From positions 87,490,662 to 87,554,661 of the forward strand of contig NC_086027.1 of NCBI RefSeq assembly GCF_036323735.1: a stretch of 64,000 nt of DNA. Direction: 5' to 3'. Of the stretch, positions 51,258 to 60,256 are shown piece by piece. Source of the stretch: Rattus norvegicus (lineage: Eukaryota; Chordata; Mammalia; Rodentia; Muridae). The first letter of the stretch is position 1. Each line of letters starts with the position of its first letter. Made by a program: the position numbers and the translations under genes. The notes below the pieces were generated by a model. It searched no databases. It worked only from the letters and a program-made list of their open reading frames with translations, and was not told the origin of the DNA.

Positions 51258-51466
51258 GCTACCATTCATTCTCTCACCTCCTCATCCTAGGTAAACTATC
51301 TAGAGAGCTTTTAGATAAAGAATCAAATACCTAGTAACATCCTTCAAAAGCTAAATAAATGGGAGAACGTAAAACTCATGGGATAAGACGACCCTATATT
51401 CTCTTACAATGTTTTGTTTTCCCTTAGTTTTTTAAAAATACTTTTCTTTTAACAAAAAGAAAACAA

Positions 51467-51570
51467 GGGGCTGGGGATTTAGCTCAGTGGTAGAGCGCTT
51501 ACCTAGGAAGCACAAGGCCCTGGGTTTGGTCCCCAGCTCCGAAAAAAAGAACCAAAAAAAAAAAAAAAAA
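51467..51570 (+). mobile_element. ID element with 13-bp TSD
   Basis: 'ggggctggggatttagctca', 'gtggtagagcgcttacctag', then AAAAAAAGAACC and an A tail. AAAAAGAAAACAA is exact at 51454-51466 and 51571-51583. Confidence 0.97.
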
Positions 51571-51605
51571 AAAAAGAAAACAAAACAAAACCCTTTGAGA
51601 GAACA

Positions 51606-51716
51606 GTTGGGCTTGGTGGGGTAAATCAATAATCTCAGCACTTAGGAATCTGAGGCAGGAGGATTGTGAATTTTAGGTCATCTTGAGCAACTTAGTGAGG
51701 TCCTGTCACAAACGAA
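51606..51716 (+). repeat. B1-like SINE
   Basis: 'gttgggcttggtggggtaaa' and 'ctcagcacttaggaatctga'. Confidence 0.75.
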
Positions 51717-51810
51717 CAAAAACATTGAGGTTTTTTTCTTTTTCTTTTCTAGATGCACCAAACTTAGTAAATTATAAGAAATGGAAACTATTTAAAAATA
51801 AACCTTGAAG

Positions 51811-51896
51811 GGTTGGGGATTTAGCTCAGTGGTAGAGTGCTTGCCTAGCAAGCGCAAGTCCCTGGGTTCGGTTCCCAGCTCCGGAAAAAAAAAATA

Positions 51897-51928
<32 letters not shown>

Positions 51929-51935
51929 AACAAAT
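51811..51935 (+). mobile_element. ID element with 17-bp TSD
   Basis: 'ggttggggatttagctcagt', then an (AAAAC)n-rich tail. AAAAATAAACCTTGAAG is exact at 51794-51810 and 51936-51952. It lies 344 bp from the previous ID in the same orientation. Confidence 0.98.
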
Positions 51936-51952
51936 AAAAATAAACCTTGAAG

Positions 51953-52354
51953 CAAACTGAAAATAAAAAGGACTCTCCTAAACCAACAGTAAGGTCAGGG
52001 GTCCTACAGGCACTGGGGTGAAACAGCCCAAGATGCCTTAAGAGTCTGAAGATTGGAATGACAGATGCGCTTGTGTGACAGGGTCGTTAAGGAGCCGGGG
52101 GAAGTTCCTAGTTTGAAACTTACTTTTGGTGAATTTCAAGTGTGATCCAAGGTCCTTCAGACTGTGTGACAGTGAGGCCAGCCTGAACAGAGGGACAACA
52201 CTCTATTAAGTCACCATTTACAAGCTGAATTGTGTCCCTTCCCTTAGTCCCCTCTCCATAAAAGGGCAGAAAATAATAATAGAGTAGTAGTGACCTTTCT
52301 TGCAGAATGCATCTTTATTTGAATATGGGGGCCTTTAAAAAAATTCTTAAAAAT
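51953..52354. other. Repeat-poor spacer
   Basis: No gene or known repeat. Confidence 0.4.
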
Positions 52355-52475
52355 AGAAGGTCACATGTAGCCCAAGAGGTGGAGGCAGGAGGATCAAAAG
52401 TTCAAAGTCAGCTTAGCTACTTAAAATCTAGCACTTCGGTAATAGAGGCAGTTTGGGGCCATCCAGGGCTACCTG
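52355..52475 (+). repeat. B1-like SINE leading into the minisatellite
   Basis: 'gtggaggcaggaggatcaaa' and 'ggccatccagggctacctgg'. Its 3' end (GGCTACATGGTGAGACCCTGTCTC in typical B1, here amplified) supplies the repeat unit that follows. Confidence 0.65.
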
Positions 52476-53050
52476 GTGGGAACCTATCTCCATCTACATG
52501 GTGGGAACCTGTCTCTATGTACATGGTGGGAACCTGTCTCCATCTACATGGTGGGAACCTATCTCCATCTACAGGGTGGGAACCTATCCCCATGTACATG
52601 GTGGGAACCTATCTCCATCTACAGGGTGGGAACCTATCTCCATCTACATGGTGGGAACCTATCTCCATCTACATGGTGGGAACCTATCTCCATCTACATG
52701 GTGAGAACCTGTCTCCATCTACATGGTGGGAACCTATCTCCATCTACATGGTGGGAACCTATCTCCATCTACATGGTGAGAACCTGTCTCCATCTACATG
52801 GTGGGAACCTGTCTCTATGTACATGGTGGGAACCTGTCTCCATCTACATGGTGGGAACCTATCTCTATGTACATGGTGGGAACCTATCTCCATCTACATG
52901 GTGGGAACCTATCTCTATGTACATGGTGGGAACCTATCTCTATGTACATGGTGGGAACCTGTCTCTATGTACATGGTGGGAACCTGTCTCTATGTACATG
53001 GTGGGAACCTATCTCCATCTACATGGTGGGAACCTGTCTCCATCTACATG
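52476..53050 (+). repeat. 25-bp minisatellite, 23 units, SINE-derived
   Basis: 23 consecutive 25-bp units without a single indel. The base unit is GTGGGAACCTATCTCCATCT + ACATG. Variants are A/G at the 'acct(a/g)tct' site, CCATCT or TATGT endings, and GTGAG at three units. The period is not a multiple of 3 and no unit has a plus-strand stop, so all three plus frames are open and each translates as the same 25-residue cycle in a different phase. This explains frames of 261 and 214 codons without any gene. Confidence 0.97.
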
Positions 53051-53065
53051 GCGAGAATTAACTAC

Positions 53066-53262
53066 CAGCTGGAAGGGTGGCTCAATGGTTAAGAGTATTG
53101 GCTGTTCTTTCAGAGGATGAAGGTTCAATTCCTGGCACTCACATGGTGGTTCACAACTATCTGTAACTCCAGGCTTCGGTGTCCAATGCCTTCCTCTAGC
53201 AAGTACCAGACACACATGCAGGAAAAACATCCATACATATAAAAGTAAAAAAAAATGTAAAA
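53066..53262 (+). repeat. B3/B2 SINE
   Basis: 'agctggaagggtggctcaat', 'ggttcaattcctggcactca' and 'taactccaggcttcggtgtc'. Confidence 0.85.
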
Positions 53263-53506
53263 ACAACATATATAAATTAAAAAAGAAACTGAGTTTTTGT
53301 AAAAAGAATTTAATGATATGAAATAAAAACTAAATTTGGGCACAAATACAGTTCTAGAGGGAAGATATTGTATGAGGCACAGGGGTGGGGGGGTATCTAT
53401 AGCCCAAGAACCATGGACATGAGAGAGAACTCAAAATACATTTTCCTTGGGTTCTACCAAAGGAGCTAAGCCTACTGTGACCTTTGCTTTGAACTTGCAC
53501 CTTTAG

Positions 53507-53559
53507 TTCCAGTCATCAAGCCAGACGTTGATAATACTCTGCTGGGGCAGCCCCAGAAA
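53507..53559 (+). other. Exon-like open segment (candidate)
   Basis: Acceptor 'tttgaacttgcacctttag' ends at 53506 and a GTGAGG donor starts at 53560. Between them are TT + 17 codons (PVIKPDVDNTLLGQPQK). The same frame stays open past the donor to a TGA at 53614-53616, so it could also be terminal. The entry phase fits the exit phase of 48888-48995 (A + TT = Ile). Confidence 0.25.
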
Positions 53560-53782
53560 GTGAGGATCACTGCCTGCTCAGAGAGCACCGTCGTCAGCCT
53601 CCTCGCACAGCTGTGAAAGCAGCGGGAATATGGAACGAGGGACACGGCTATGGTGCCATCCTTTGTCTGGCTTACTCTGTTTCTCCAGTCTGTTTTCTCT
53701 TATGTCAAATGCAAAGCTCAGCAGTACCTACTAAAGAGGCCTTTTGAGTGGGAAGGGACCTAACACAATTCTTCCTTTCCAG

Positions 53783-53998
53783 AGGACACGCTGCAGTGAG
53801 CCATCAATGCCAATTATGAATGTTGTTGTGACTTCTGCTCAACTCTCCGTGACAAGGGCAATTACTTGTCCTGAAGCAAATCCATTAATTACCTATGTAA
53901 TGAGGGAGTCAGAAGCCAGAAATGTAACCTTGGAAAAAGTAGCCAGCTTGCTTGTTAGACAAGCCATGCTTTATTCTCCTGAGGACATGGACCATTAG
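53783..53998 (+). other. Exon-like open segment, possible terminal exon (candidate)
   Basis: A strong acceptor 'cacaattcttcctttccag' ends at 53782. 71 codons are open to TAG at 53996-53998 (RTRCSEPSMPIMNVVVTSAQ..., ending ...LLVRQAMLYSPEDMDH). Entry phase 0 agrees with the 53559 exit. No domain is recognised and third-position base use is not biased, which weakens the case. Confidence 0.25.
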
Positions 53999-54056
53999 TT
54001 GGCCATAGGGTTCAGGCTTACAGAGACATGCAGTGAGATATTAGCATTGCTTTGAA

Positions 54057-54268
54057 AAGATTTATTGTTTTATATGTACAAGCGTTACCTACATGTGTGT
54101 ATGGGCAGCACATATGTGGCTAGTGCCCAAAGAGGACATCAGATACTCAGATCTAGAATTACATGTGGTAGATGCTAGTGAGCCACAGTGTGAGTTCTGG
54201 GAACTGAACTCATGTCCTTTGCTAAAGCAGCAAGTGCTCTTAACTGCTAAACCATCCTCCAGCCCCCT
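54057..54268 (-). repeat. B3 SINE
   Basis: 'gcagcacatatgtggctagt', 'gttctgggaactgaactcat' and 'gctaaaccatcctccagccc'. Confidence 0.9.
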
Positions 54269-54689
54269 CGATATTATTAAGTGGATATTTTAGGCCATTT
54301 AATGATTCTCGGCTTGTATGTCATAGATACTTTCCAATAATGCCTAGGCATTACAAAATTAAGTCTAGGTGGTGTTTGGTCTAACTAATCTGTCCTTTTT
54401 GGATCCATGGAGAGATCAAAAGCCAGTTGAGTCACAGTGGGATATTACCTTTCTCCTAGGATGGATTAAGTTTTAAAAATTGGGAAAAAGACAAGCGGGA
54501 TGTGGACAAGTCAAAGCCTTGAATTTGCTGGTGAAAACTGAAGTGTCATAGTGCTGAGGAACACAAGTGAGCAATTCCTCAAAAGGCTTAAGAAAAGGAG
54601 TCCAGTACGACCTGGGGTTTCCTGCGCATGCTCCTGAAAGAATTGAAAGGGGGGACTAAAGAGGAGGCCGACGCCAACGAGTGTCAGTG
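54269..54689. other. Repeat-poor spacer
   Basis: No gene or known repeat. Confidence 0.4.
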
Positions 54690-54885
54690 CAGCTTCATTC
54701 ACAATAGGTAAGGGTTGAGGCAACGCAGGTGGCCTTCAGCAAATGACAGAGAGGTAAAGCCTGCTGTAGAAAGGGAGGAGGTGCTGATGTGGCTTCTACC
54801 TAGGTGAACCGTGACAGTGTGCTACTAATGAAACAAACCGGCTGCAAAAGAACATGTTCGATTTCATTTGTACAGTGGTATCTTG
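54690..54885 (+). repeat. Old mammalian L1 (L1M) fragment
   Basis: 'agcttcattcacaataggta', 'ggtggccttcagcaaatgac', 'aggtgaaccgtgacagtgtg', 'actaatgaaacaaaccggct' follow the L1M order (CATTCACAATAGCC, CCATCAACAGATGA, GATGAACCTTGA, GTGAAATAAGCCAG). Confidence 0.6.
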
Positions 54886-54888
54886 GGC

Positions 54889-55363
54889 TGGTATCCTAGT
54901 TGGGGTTACTATTGCTGTGACAGAGGACCATGACCAAAAGCATGCTGGGGAAGAAAGGGGTTTATTCAGCTTCCATTTCCACAGCAGTTTATCACTGAAG
55001 GAATTCAGGGCAGGAACCTGGAGGCAGGAGATGATGCAGAGGCCATGGAGGGGTGCTGCTTACTGGCTTGCTCACCCTGTCTTGCTCAGCTGGCTTTCTT
55101 ATAGAACCCAGGACTACTAGCCCAGGAGTAGCACCACCCACAATGGGCTGGGCCCTTGCCCATTGGTCTCTAATTGTCAGAATGCCACACAGGTTTCGAC
55201 AGCAGGGCAACCTTGTTGGTTTCGATGTTCTCATTTTCATTTTTTAATTTTTTCTCATTTTCATTTTCATTTTCAAATTAATCATTTCACATTTTGCCAA
55301 CTGAGGTTCCCTCCTCTCACATGACTGTAGGTTGTGCAAAGTTGACATAAAAATGACCAGCAC
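54889..55363 (-). mobile_element. Class B LTR-like element
   Basis: 'ggttactattgctgtgacag', 'gcatgctggggaagaaaggg', 'gatgatgcagaggccatgga' and 'gtgcaaagttgacataaaaa'. An (ATTTTC)n block at 55227-55275 expanded inside it. GGCTG at both ends is ambiguous because a SINE starting GGCTGG follows. Confidence 0.82.
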
Positions 55364-55555
55364 GGCTGGAAAGATCGCTTGGTGGGTAAAAGCACTTGTT
55401 GCTCTTGCAGAGGACAGGATTCAATTCCTAGCACTCACGTGGTCAGTTCTAGGGGACCCTATGTCCTCTGCTGGACTCCTTATATACCACACATGCACAT
55501 GGTACATGAACATATATGCGGGCAAAATACTCACACATAAAATAAAGTGAATGAG
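55364..55555 (+). repeat. B3 SINE
   Basis: 'ggctggaaagatcgcttggt', 'tctaggggaccctatgtcct' and 'cacacataaaataaag'. Confidence 0.85.
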
Positions 55556-55698
55556 CCTAATTAAACTATATCTAAAGTAAATAAATTCATAGGGCAGTAA
55601 GTGGATTAGTCACTATCGAGGGCTGGGGTGAGGGTGAGTGGGAATTTGTTTCTTTATGACTACAGAGTATAGTAATGGGAAATTTTTACCTCTTATTA

Positions 55699-55777
55699 AT
55701 TTTTTTTTTTCGGAGCTGGGGACCGAACCCAGGGCCTTGTGCTTGCTAGGCAAGCGCTTTACTAAATCCCCAACCCC
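55699..55777 (-). mobile_element. ID element (internally deleted) with 11-bp TSD
   Basis: Antisense ID. ACCTCTTATTA is exact at 55688-55698 and 55778-55788. About 8 bp of the usual 'ctctaccactgagctaaat' block are missing (here 'ctttactaaat'), which removes part of the A box. Confidence 0.96.
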
Positions 55778-55817
55778 ACCTCTTATTATTTATTTTTATT
55801 TTTTGTTTTTAAATGAA

Positions 55818-55819
<2 letters not shown>

Positions 55820-55853
<34 letters not shown>
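55820..55853. repeat. (TG)n microsatellite
   Basis: About 17 TG units. Confidence 0.96.
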
Positions 55854-55854
<1 letters not shown>

Positions 55855-55855
<1 letters not shown>

Positions 55856-56095
55856 CACACAAGCACCCATGCTTTATATTATGTGAAGGTACAGGCATGC
55901 ATGTGGTATGGAACGCCTGTGGAGGTCAGAGGACAGCCTTTGTTGGAGTAATCATGGGTGTCTGTCCTACCTTTTCACACTGTTTAAGCCAGAGTCTCTT
56001 CAGAGCTGTGTGAATCTCATTGGATGGTCTCTGTGCTTTCACAAAGTCTGCTTCCTGTGCCTGCTCTCAATCCCACAAGGGGATTACAAATCCTT
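55855..56095 (-). repeat. B4A/RSINE-like SINE, diverged
   Basis: 'gtggaggtcagaggacagcc' and 'taagccagagtctcttcaga'. Confidence 0.5.
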
Positions 56096-56097
56096 AC

Positions 56098-56255
56098 AAG
56101 ACTGTAAAATGGCTCAGTTGGTAAGGAGGCTTGCAGCCAAGCCTGATGGCCTCAGTCCGATCCCCAGAACCAACATGGTGAGAGGAGATTGTGCACTATA
56201 TCTATGTCACTCTCCTCTTCCCCAAACACGCAGAATAAATAAGTACATTTAAAAA
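56098..56255 (+). repeat. B3-class SINE
   Basis: 'ttgcagccaagcctgatggc' and 'cagtccgatccccagaacca'. Confidence 0.8.
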
Positions 56256-56281
56256 AGAAGAAGAAAATACAGATGCTTGTA

Positions 56282-56490
56282 GCTTTTGAGTTTGCTTTGT
56301 GGTTAAGTCCCATATCCTTCTTGCAGGTGGCCTGAGTTCCCAGCACCTATGTCAGATGGCTAACAACTGCCTGTTACTCCAGCTTCAAAGGAGCCAAGGC
56401 CCCTGGTCTCCTTGGGCACTTAAACTCACGTACACATCAACACACACATACATGCACAATCAAAAATAACGTGAATAAAAATATATTTTA
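56282..56490 (+). repeat. B3-class SINE
   Basis: 'ggcctgagttcccagcacct', 'tgttactccagcttcaaagg' and a GTGAATAAAAATAT tail. Confidence 0.78.
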
Positions 56491-56496
56491 AGAGTT

Positions 56497-57057
56497 TGCC
56501 TTAGTTTAGGTTTTATTGTTCTGAGGGGACACCATGACCAAGGTAACTCTTTTTTTTTTTTTTTTTTTTTAAGATTTATTTATTTATTATATACAAGTAC
56601 ACTGTAGCTGTCCTCAGATACACCAGAAGAGGGCATCGGATCTCTTTACAGATGGTTGTGAGCCACCATGTGGTTGCTGGGAATTGAACTCATGACCTCT
56701 GGAAGAGCAGTCGGGTGCTCTTAACCGCTGAGCCATCTCTCCAGCCCACCAAGGTAACTCTTATGAAGTCAAACATTTAATGGGGCTGGCTTACAGATTC
56801 AGGGGTCCAGTCCATTATCAACATGGTAGGAAGCATGGCAGCATCCAAGAAGACATGGTGACCCCAAAGAAGCTGAATATTCGACATCTTGATCCCACGG
56901 GAGCCAGGAGGAGACTGACTCTTCACACTAGACAGCTTGAGCCCTAGGAGCGCCCAAAGCCTGCCTGCACTTCCTCCGATAAGGCCACGCCCACTCCAAT
57001 GAGTCCACGCCTCCTAATCATGCCACTCCCTAGGCCAAGCTTATTCAGACCACCATA
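56497..57057 (-). mobile_element. Class A LTR-like element split by a B2
   Basis: 'gccttagtttaggttttatt', 'catttaatggggctggctta', 'gcctgcctgcacttcctccg' and 'tgccactccctaggccaagc'. GAGTT and GATTT flank it (4 of 5). Confidence 0.85.
56552..56747 (-). mobile_element. B2 SINE with perfect 15-bp TSD
   Basis: Antisense B2 with a T20 tail. ACCAAGGTAACTCTT is exact at 56537-56551 and 56748-56762, inside the class A element. Confidence 0.98.
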
Positions 57058-57074
57058 GATTTAAACACAAATAC

Positions 57075-57187
57075 AGATGTTTGTACAGCTGTATCCAGCT
57101 TGTTTGTGGTTTCCAGGGATTCAAACTCAGGTCATCTGGTCTGCGCGATGAATGCTTTTACCCACTGAGCCATCTCCTTCCCCAGCC
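57075..57187 (-). repeat. B3-class SINE, partial
   Basis: 'ccagggattcaaactcaggt' and 'ccactgagccatctccttcc'. Confidence 0.78.
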
Positions 57188-57274
57188 TCAAAAATGTTTT
57201 GAGAACAGTAGTGAAGTCACACAGTATTGCACTGTTTAATGGCAATGAAATATCTACCTTCAAAAGATAAATTT
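57188..57274. other. Short spacer
   Basis: Nothing recognised. Confidence 0.3.
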
Positions 57275-57580
57275 TGGAGTTGATAATGGTAGAGTGCTTG
57301 CCTAGCATTCATGAAGCCTTGAGCCCCACCCAGTGTGGTAGTGTGCTCCTGTAATATTGGTGTTCAGGAAGCAGGGGCAGGAGAACTGCTCTAAGTTTGA
57401 GTCCAGTCTGGTTGAACACGAGGAGCTCTCAAAGCCCACCTACACAGCTATACACTTCCTCCATAAAGGCCACACCTACCCCAACAAGGTTGCACCTCCT
57501 AATAGTGCCACTCCCTGGTACATATGGAGTTGCAAGATGGCCAGGGCTATATAGAGAAACTTTTTTTCTCTTAAAAAAAA
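57275..57580 (+). repeat. B4 SINE interrupted by a class A LTR piece
   Basis: ID-like head ('ggtagagtgcttgcctagca'), B1-like half ('aagtttgagtccagtctggt'), then about 57428-57520 of antisense class A sequence ('tagtgccactccctggtaca'), then the B1 end ('agggctatatagagaaactt'). Confidence 0.7.
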
Positions 57581-57735
57581 AATCCCAAAACCAAAACCAA
57601 ACCAAATCAAACCAACCAAACGAACAAACAAAAACAAAACCCAACCCATACACACCCCAAAAAACAAACAAGCAAACCAAAAAACTCCCCAAACAAACAA
57701 AAAAAGAACTAACAAACAAAATCCAAAGAAACAAC
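57575..57735. repeat. A-rich (CAAA/CCAAA)n tract
   Basis: About 160 bp almost free of G and T. It gives Lys/Pro/Thr/Gln-rich plus frames and Phe/Val/Leu minus frames that are not genes. Confidence 0.9.
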
Positions 57736-58046
57736 ACAAGAGAAACTTGAGTTTTCCTAGACAGTCCATCTAAATATTTGTGAACATACGATTTGCTTGA
57801 AACCAATGCATATGATGACATCTGACATCCGGAAGACAGCCAACAATGCAGAAAAGAGCAGCCAAAAGTCTCTGGTAACAATACATTTGGGAATAGAGAA
57901 AAGTACATTACATCACTGAATCACAGCTGGCAATTCTATTGGGGCCAGAGCAGGAAGAAGAATCAGACCATGTTTCAAAAAAAAAATTGTACTTTCCTGG
58001 TAATGTGGATTCCCTCACTGCCTGTGTCTGGGTCTGGCTCTGTCCC
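57736..58046. other. Unrecognised spacer
   Basis: No gene or known repeat. Confidence 0.35.
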
Positions 58047-58235
58047 AACGAGTTTTATGTCAACTTGACAGAATCTAGAATCATCCGTAAGGAGGGAATA
58101 TCAATTGAGAGAATGCCTTCATAAGATTCAGCTATAAGGCATTTTCTAAACTAGTGATAGATAGGGAAGGGCCCAGCCCATTGTGGGAGGTGCCATCCCT
58201 AGGACTGATGGTCCTGGGTTCTATAAGAAATGCAC
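58047..58235 (+). repeat. Class B LTR-like element, 5' part only
   Basis: 'gagttttatgtcaacttgac' and 'agggcccagcccattgtggg'. It stops where a SINE fragment begins. Confidence 0.8.
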
Positions 58236-58365
58236 GCTTAGTACCTAGTGAGTCCCCTGGAACTGGGACTACAGATGGGTATGAATCACCACGTGAGTGC
58301 TGGGAATTGAACCTGGTTCTCTGCAAGAGTGACAAGTGCTTTTAACCACAGAGCCATCTTTCTAG
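58236..58365 (-). repeat. B3/B2 fragment between two class B copies
   Basis: 'gtgagtgctgggaattgaac' and 'aaccacagagccatctttct'. Confidence 0.8.
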
Positions 58366-58774
58366 TGAGTTTTATGTCAACTTGGCACAAGTTATAGTCA
58401 TCTGAGAGGAGGGGATCTCAACTGAGAAAATGCCTTTTTAAATTTGGTCTGTTGTCAAACCTGTGGGGCATTTTCTCAGTCAGTGGTCAATGAGGGAGGG
58501 CCCAGCTCATTGTGGTAGTGACACTCCTGGGCTGGTGGCCTTGGGTTCTACAAGAAAGCAGGCTGAGCAAGCCAGGGGGAGCAAGCCAGTAAGCAGCACT
58601 CCTCCATGGCCTCTGCATCAGCTCCTGCCTCCAGGTTCCTGCCCTGTTCGAGTTCCTGCCCTGACTTCCTTCTGTGATGGACTCTGAAGTGGAAAGGGAT
58701 ATCCAATAAACCCTTTTCTCTCCAACTTGCTTTTGGTCATGGTATTTCATCACAACAACAGAAACCCTATGACA
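58366..58774 (+). mobile_element. Class B LTR-like element, full copy
   Basis: 'tgagttttatgtcaacttgg', 'agtaagcagcactcctccat', 'gatatccaataaaccctttt' (poly(A) signal) and 'aacagaaaccctatgaca'. Confidence 0.88.
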
Positions 58775-58813
58775 AGTAAATTTCCCTCTCTTCCTCTCTG
58801 CCCAACTCCCTTC

Positions 58814-58817
<4 letters not shown>

Positions 58818-58875
<58 letters not shown>

Positions 58876-58933
58876 TCCTTCCTTCCTTCCTTCCTTCCTT
58901 CCTTCCTTCCTTTCCTTTCCTTTCCTTTCCTTC
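58818..58933. repeat. (CA)n then (CTTC)n/(CTTTC)n
   Basis: CA at 58818-58866, an AAAC break, CTTC at 58876-58912, then TTTCC to 58933. Confidence 0.97.
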
Positions 58934-58954
58934 CTTTATGCATGAGGTTTCATT

Positions 58955-59095
58955 TGTTGTTTTTTTGACTCAGGGTCTTATTATGTAGTCCTGGCAGGAA
59001 CTCTCTTTGTAGATCAGGCTGGCCCCAAACTTATAGCAATCCTACTGCCTCTGTCTCCCAAATACCGGGGTTACCAGAACTCATAACCATTCTTG
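58955..59095 (-). repeat. B1-like SINE
   Basis: 'gactcagggtcttattatgt', 'gatcaggctggccccaaact' and 'actgcctctgtctcccaaat'. Confidence 0.8.
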
Positions 59096-59104
59096 GTTTG
59101 TGGT

Positions 59105-59250
59105 TTTACTTCTTGAGATAGTAAGAGTTTTACCATGTAGCCCAGGCTAGAGTTTCACTATGTAGGCTAGGCTGGCCTTGAACTATAGACAGTCCTTCTG
59201 CCTAAGCCTCCTGGATTCTGGGATCACAGTGTGAACTTCTATGCTCAGTT
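59105..59250 (-). repeat. B1/PB1-like SINE
   Basis: 'catgtagcccaggctagagt', 'ggctaggctggccttgaact' and 'gcctaagcctcctggattct'. A partial internal duplication of the 'ctatgtagg' block. Confidence 0.7.
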
Positions 59251-60235
59251 TTATGTTCTTCATTCCTCTTTATCCACTGGACTCAAATGTTGGTGATTCG
59301 TATTTTCTTGTTCTATAAACTCCTACCCACTGCAGAAAAGCACAGCGCTGATGCCTGGTAACCTAATCCAGCAGCTACCCTGTTCCCTGATGACAGTTAG
59401 GGTTTGAGCCCTGCACTCAGACCAGGCTGTCTATTACATATCTCCAACTGGAGGTCCCCAACTGTATTCATCATCTTCTGACCCTTGAGCTTCTGTTTGA
59501 TTGACAAGGACAACCCACCAGTCTCTCATAAGGGTAACCTGGTAACCATCTGTCTCCTCCCTGCTTCTCCATTTGCACTTTCTCAGCCATGTCAGCCTTC
59601 TATCCTATATACTGCTAATTCAATTCCTCTCTTCTGCGTTCAGAGTGAGACGCCTAAGTCCTCCTTCCAGAACCTGTGCGGGGTGCTTGTTTCCAGGTGG
59701 AGTCTCCTACACTCTACTCATTGATCCGGATTGTGATTACACAAACAAACAAAACCACACCTGGTTGTGTTTTTCTGCCTGTCTCCTACTTAAAAAGCAC
59801 TTAGTGGCTAATGTTTGCCCACTAGCTAAATTCCAAACATTCCAGCCAGACTGGCTGGCAAGTTCATTCATGTTCTTTCCCACGTGTTCTTAGACCGGGT
59901 TTCCTCCACAGCCTGAGCTAAGTTATGTTGATTTATTTGACATTTCAGGCATGTGCCCTGGCCTCTGTGCCTTGGCCCTTACTGTGGGTTCAAACTAGAG
60001 TGTCTGCTCACTCCCTTGCCTTCCACTTTTCTGCCCAACTCCTAGATGCCCTTAGAGGCTTGACTCAACAGTCATCTCTTAGAAGTGGCCCTTAGCAATC
60101 AGAGCTGATTCCCGCCCCTCCCCCCACCTCCTGCCGCCTTCCCTCTAGCCTTCTTAGCCTGATGCTGAACTCCATCCCACATCTTGTCATATTGTTTCAC
60201 CACTAATTTCCTTGAATAGTACCTTTCTAGGTTAA
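59251..60235 (+). repeat. Possible L2 LINE remnant within repeat-poor DNA
   Basis: From about 59500, 'accatctgtctcctccctgc' and, near 60060-60110, 'actcaacagtcatctcttag', then a C-rich stretch and 'catattgtttcaccactaat', loosely follow the L2 3' order (CTCAAATGTCACCTCCTCAGAG...). 59251-59500 shows nothing recognised. No gene. Confidence 0.4.
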
Positions 60236-60256
60236 GTGTTCCAAAGAAGCACTGGT

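Larger units (their letters stand above)
53263..54056. other. Repeat-poor island with exon-like segments
   Basis: About 790 bp with no SINE, between a B3/B2 and a B3. It contains the two segments below. Confidence 0.4.

Noticed and set aside
52307..53120. Frames of 261 and 214 codons with 25-residue repeats, as a secreted or structural repeat protein
   Set aside because: The DNA repeat is 25 bp, so the amino-acid period is a frame-cycling artefact in all three frames. There is no start context, splice support or non-repeat domain.
54886..55368. GGCTG repeats as a TSD of the class B element
   Set aside because: The right copy is the normal first bases (GGCTGG) of the adjoining B3 SINE.
57397..57908. 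117- and 159-codon frames around 57575-57735
   Set aside because: Low-complexity A-rich tract after a B4 SINE; Lys/Thr/Pro on plus, Phe/Val/Leu on minus.
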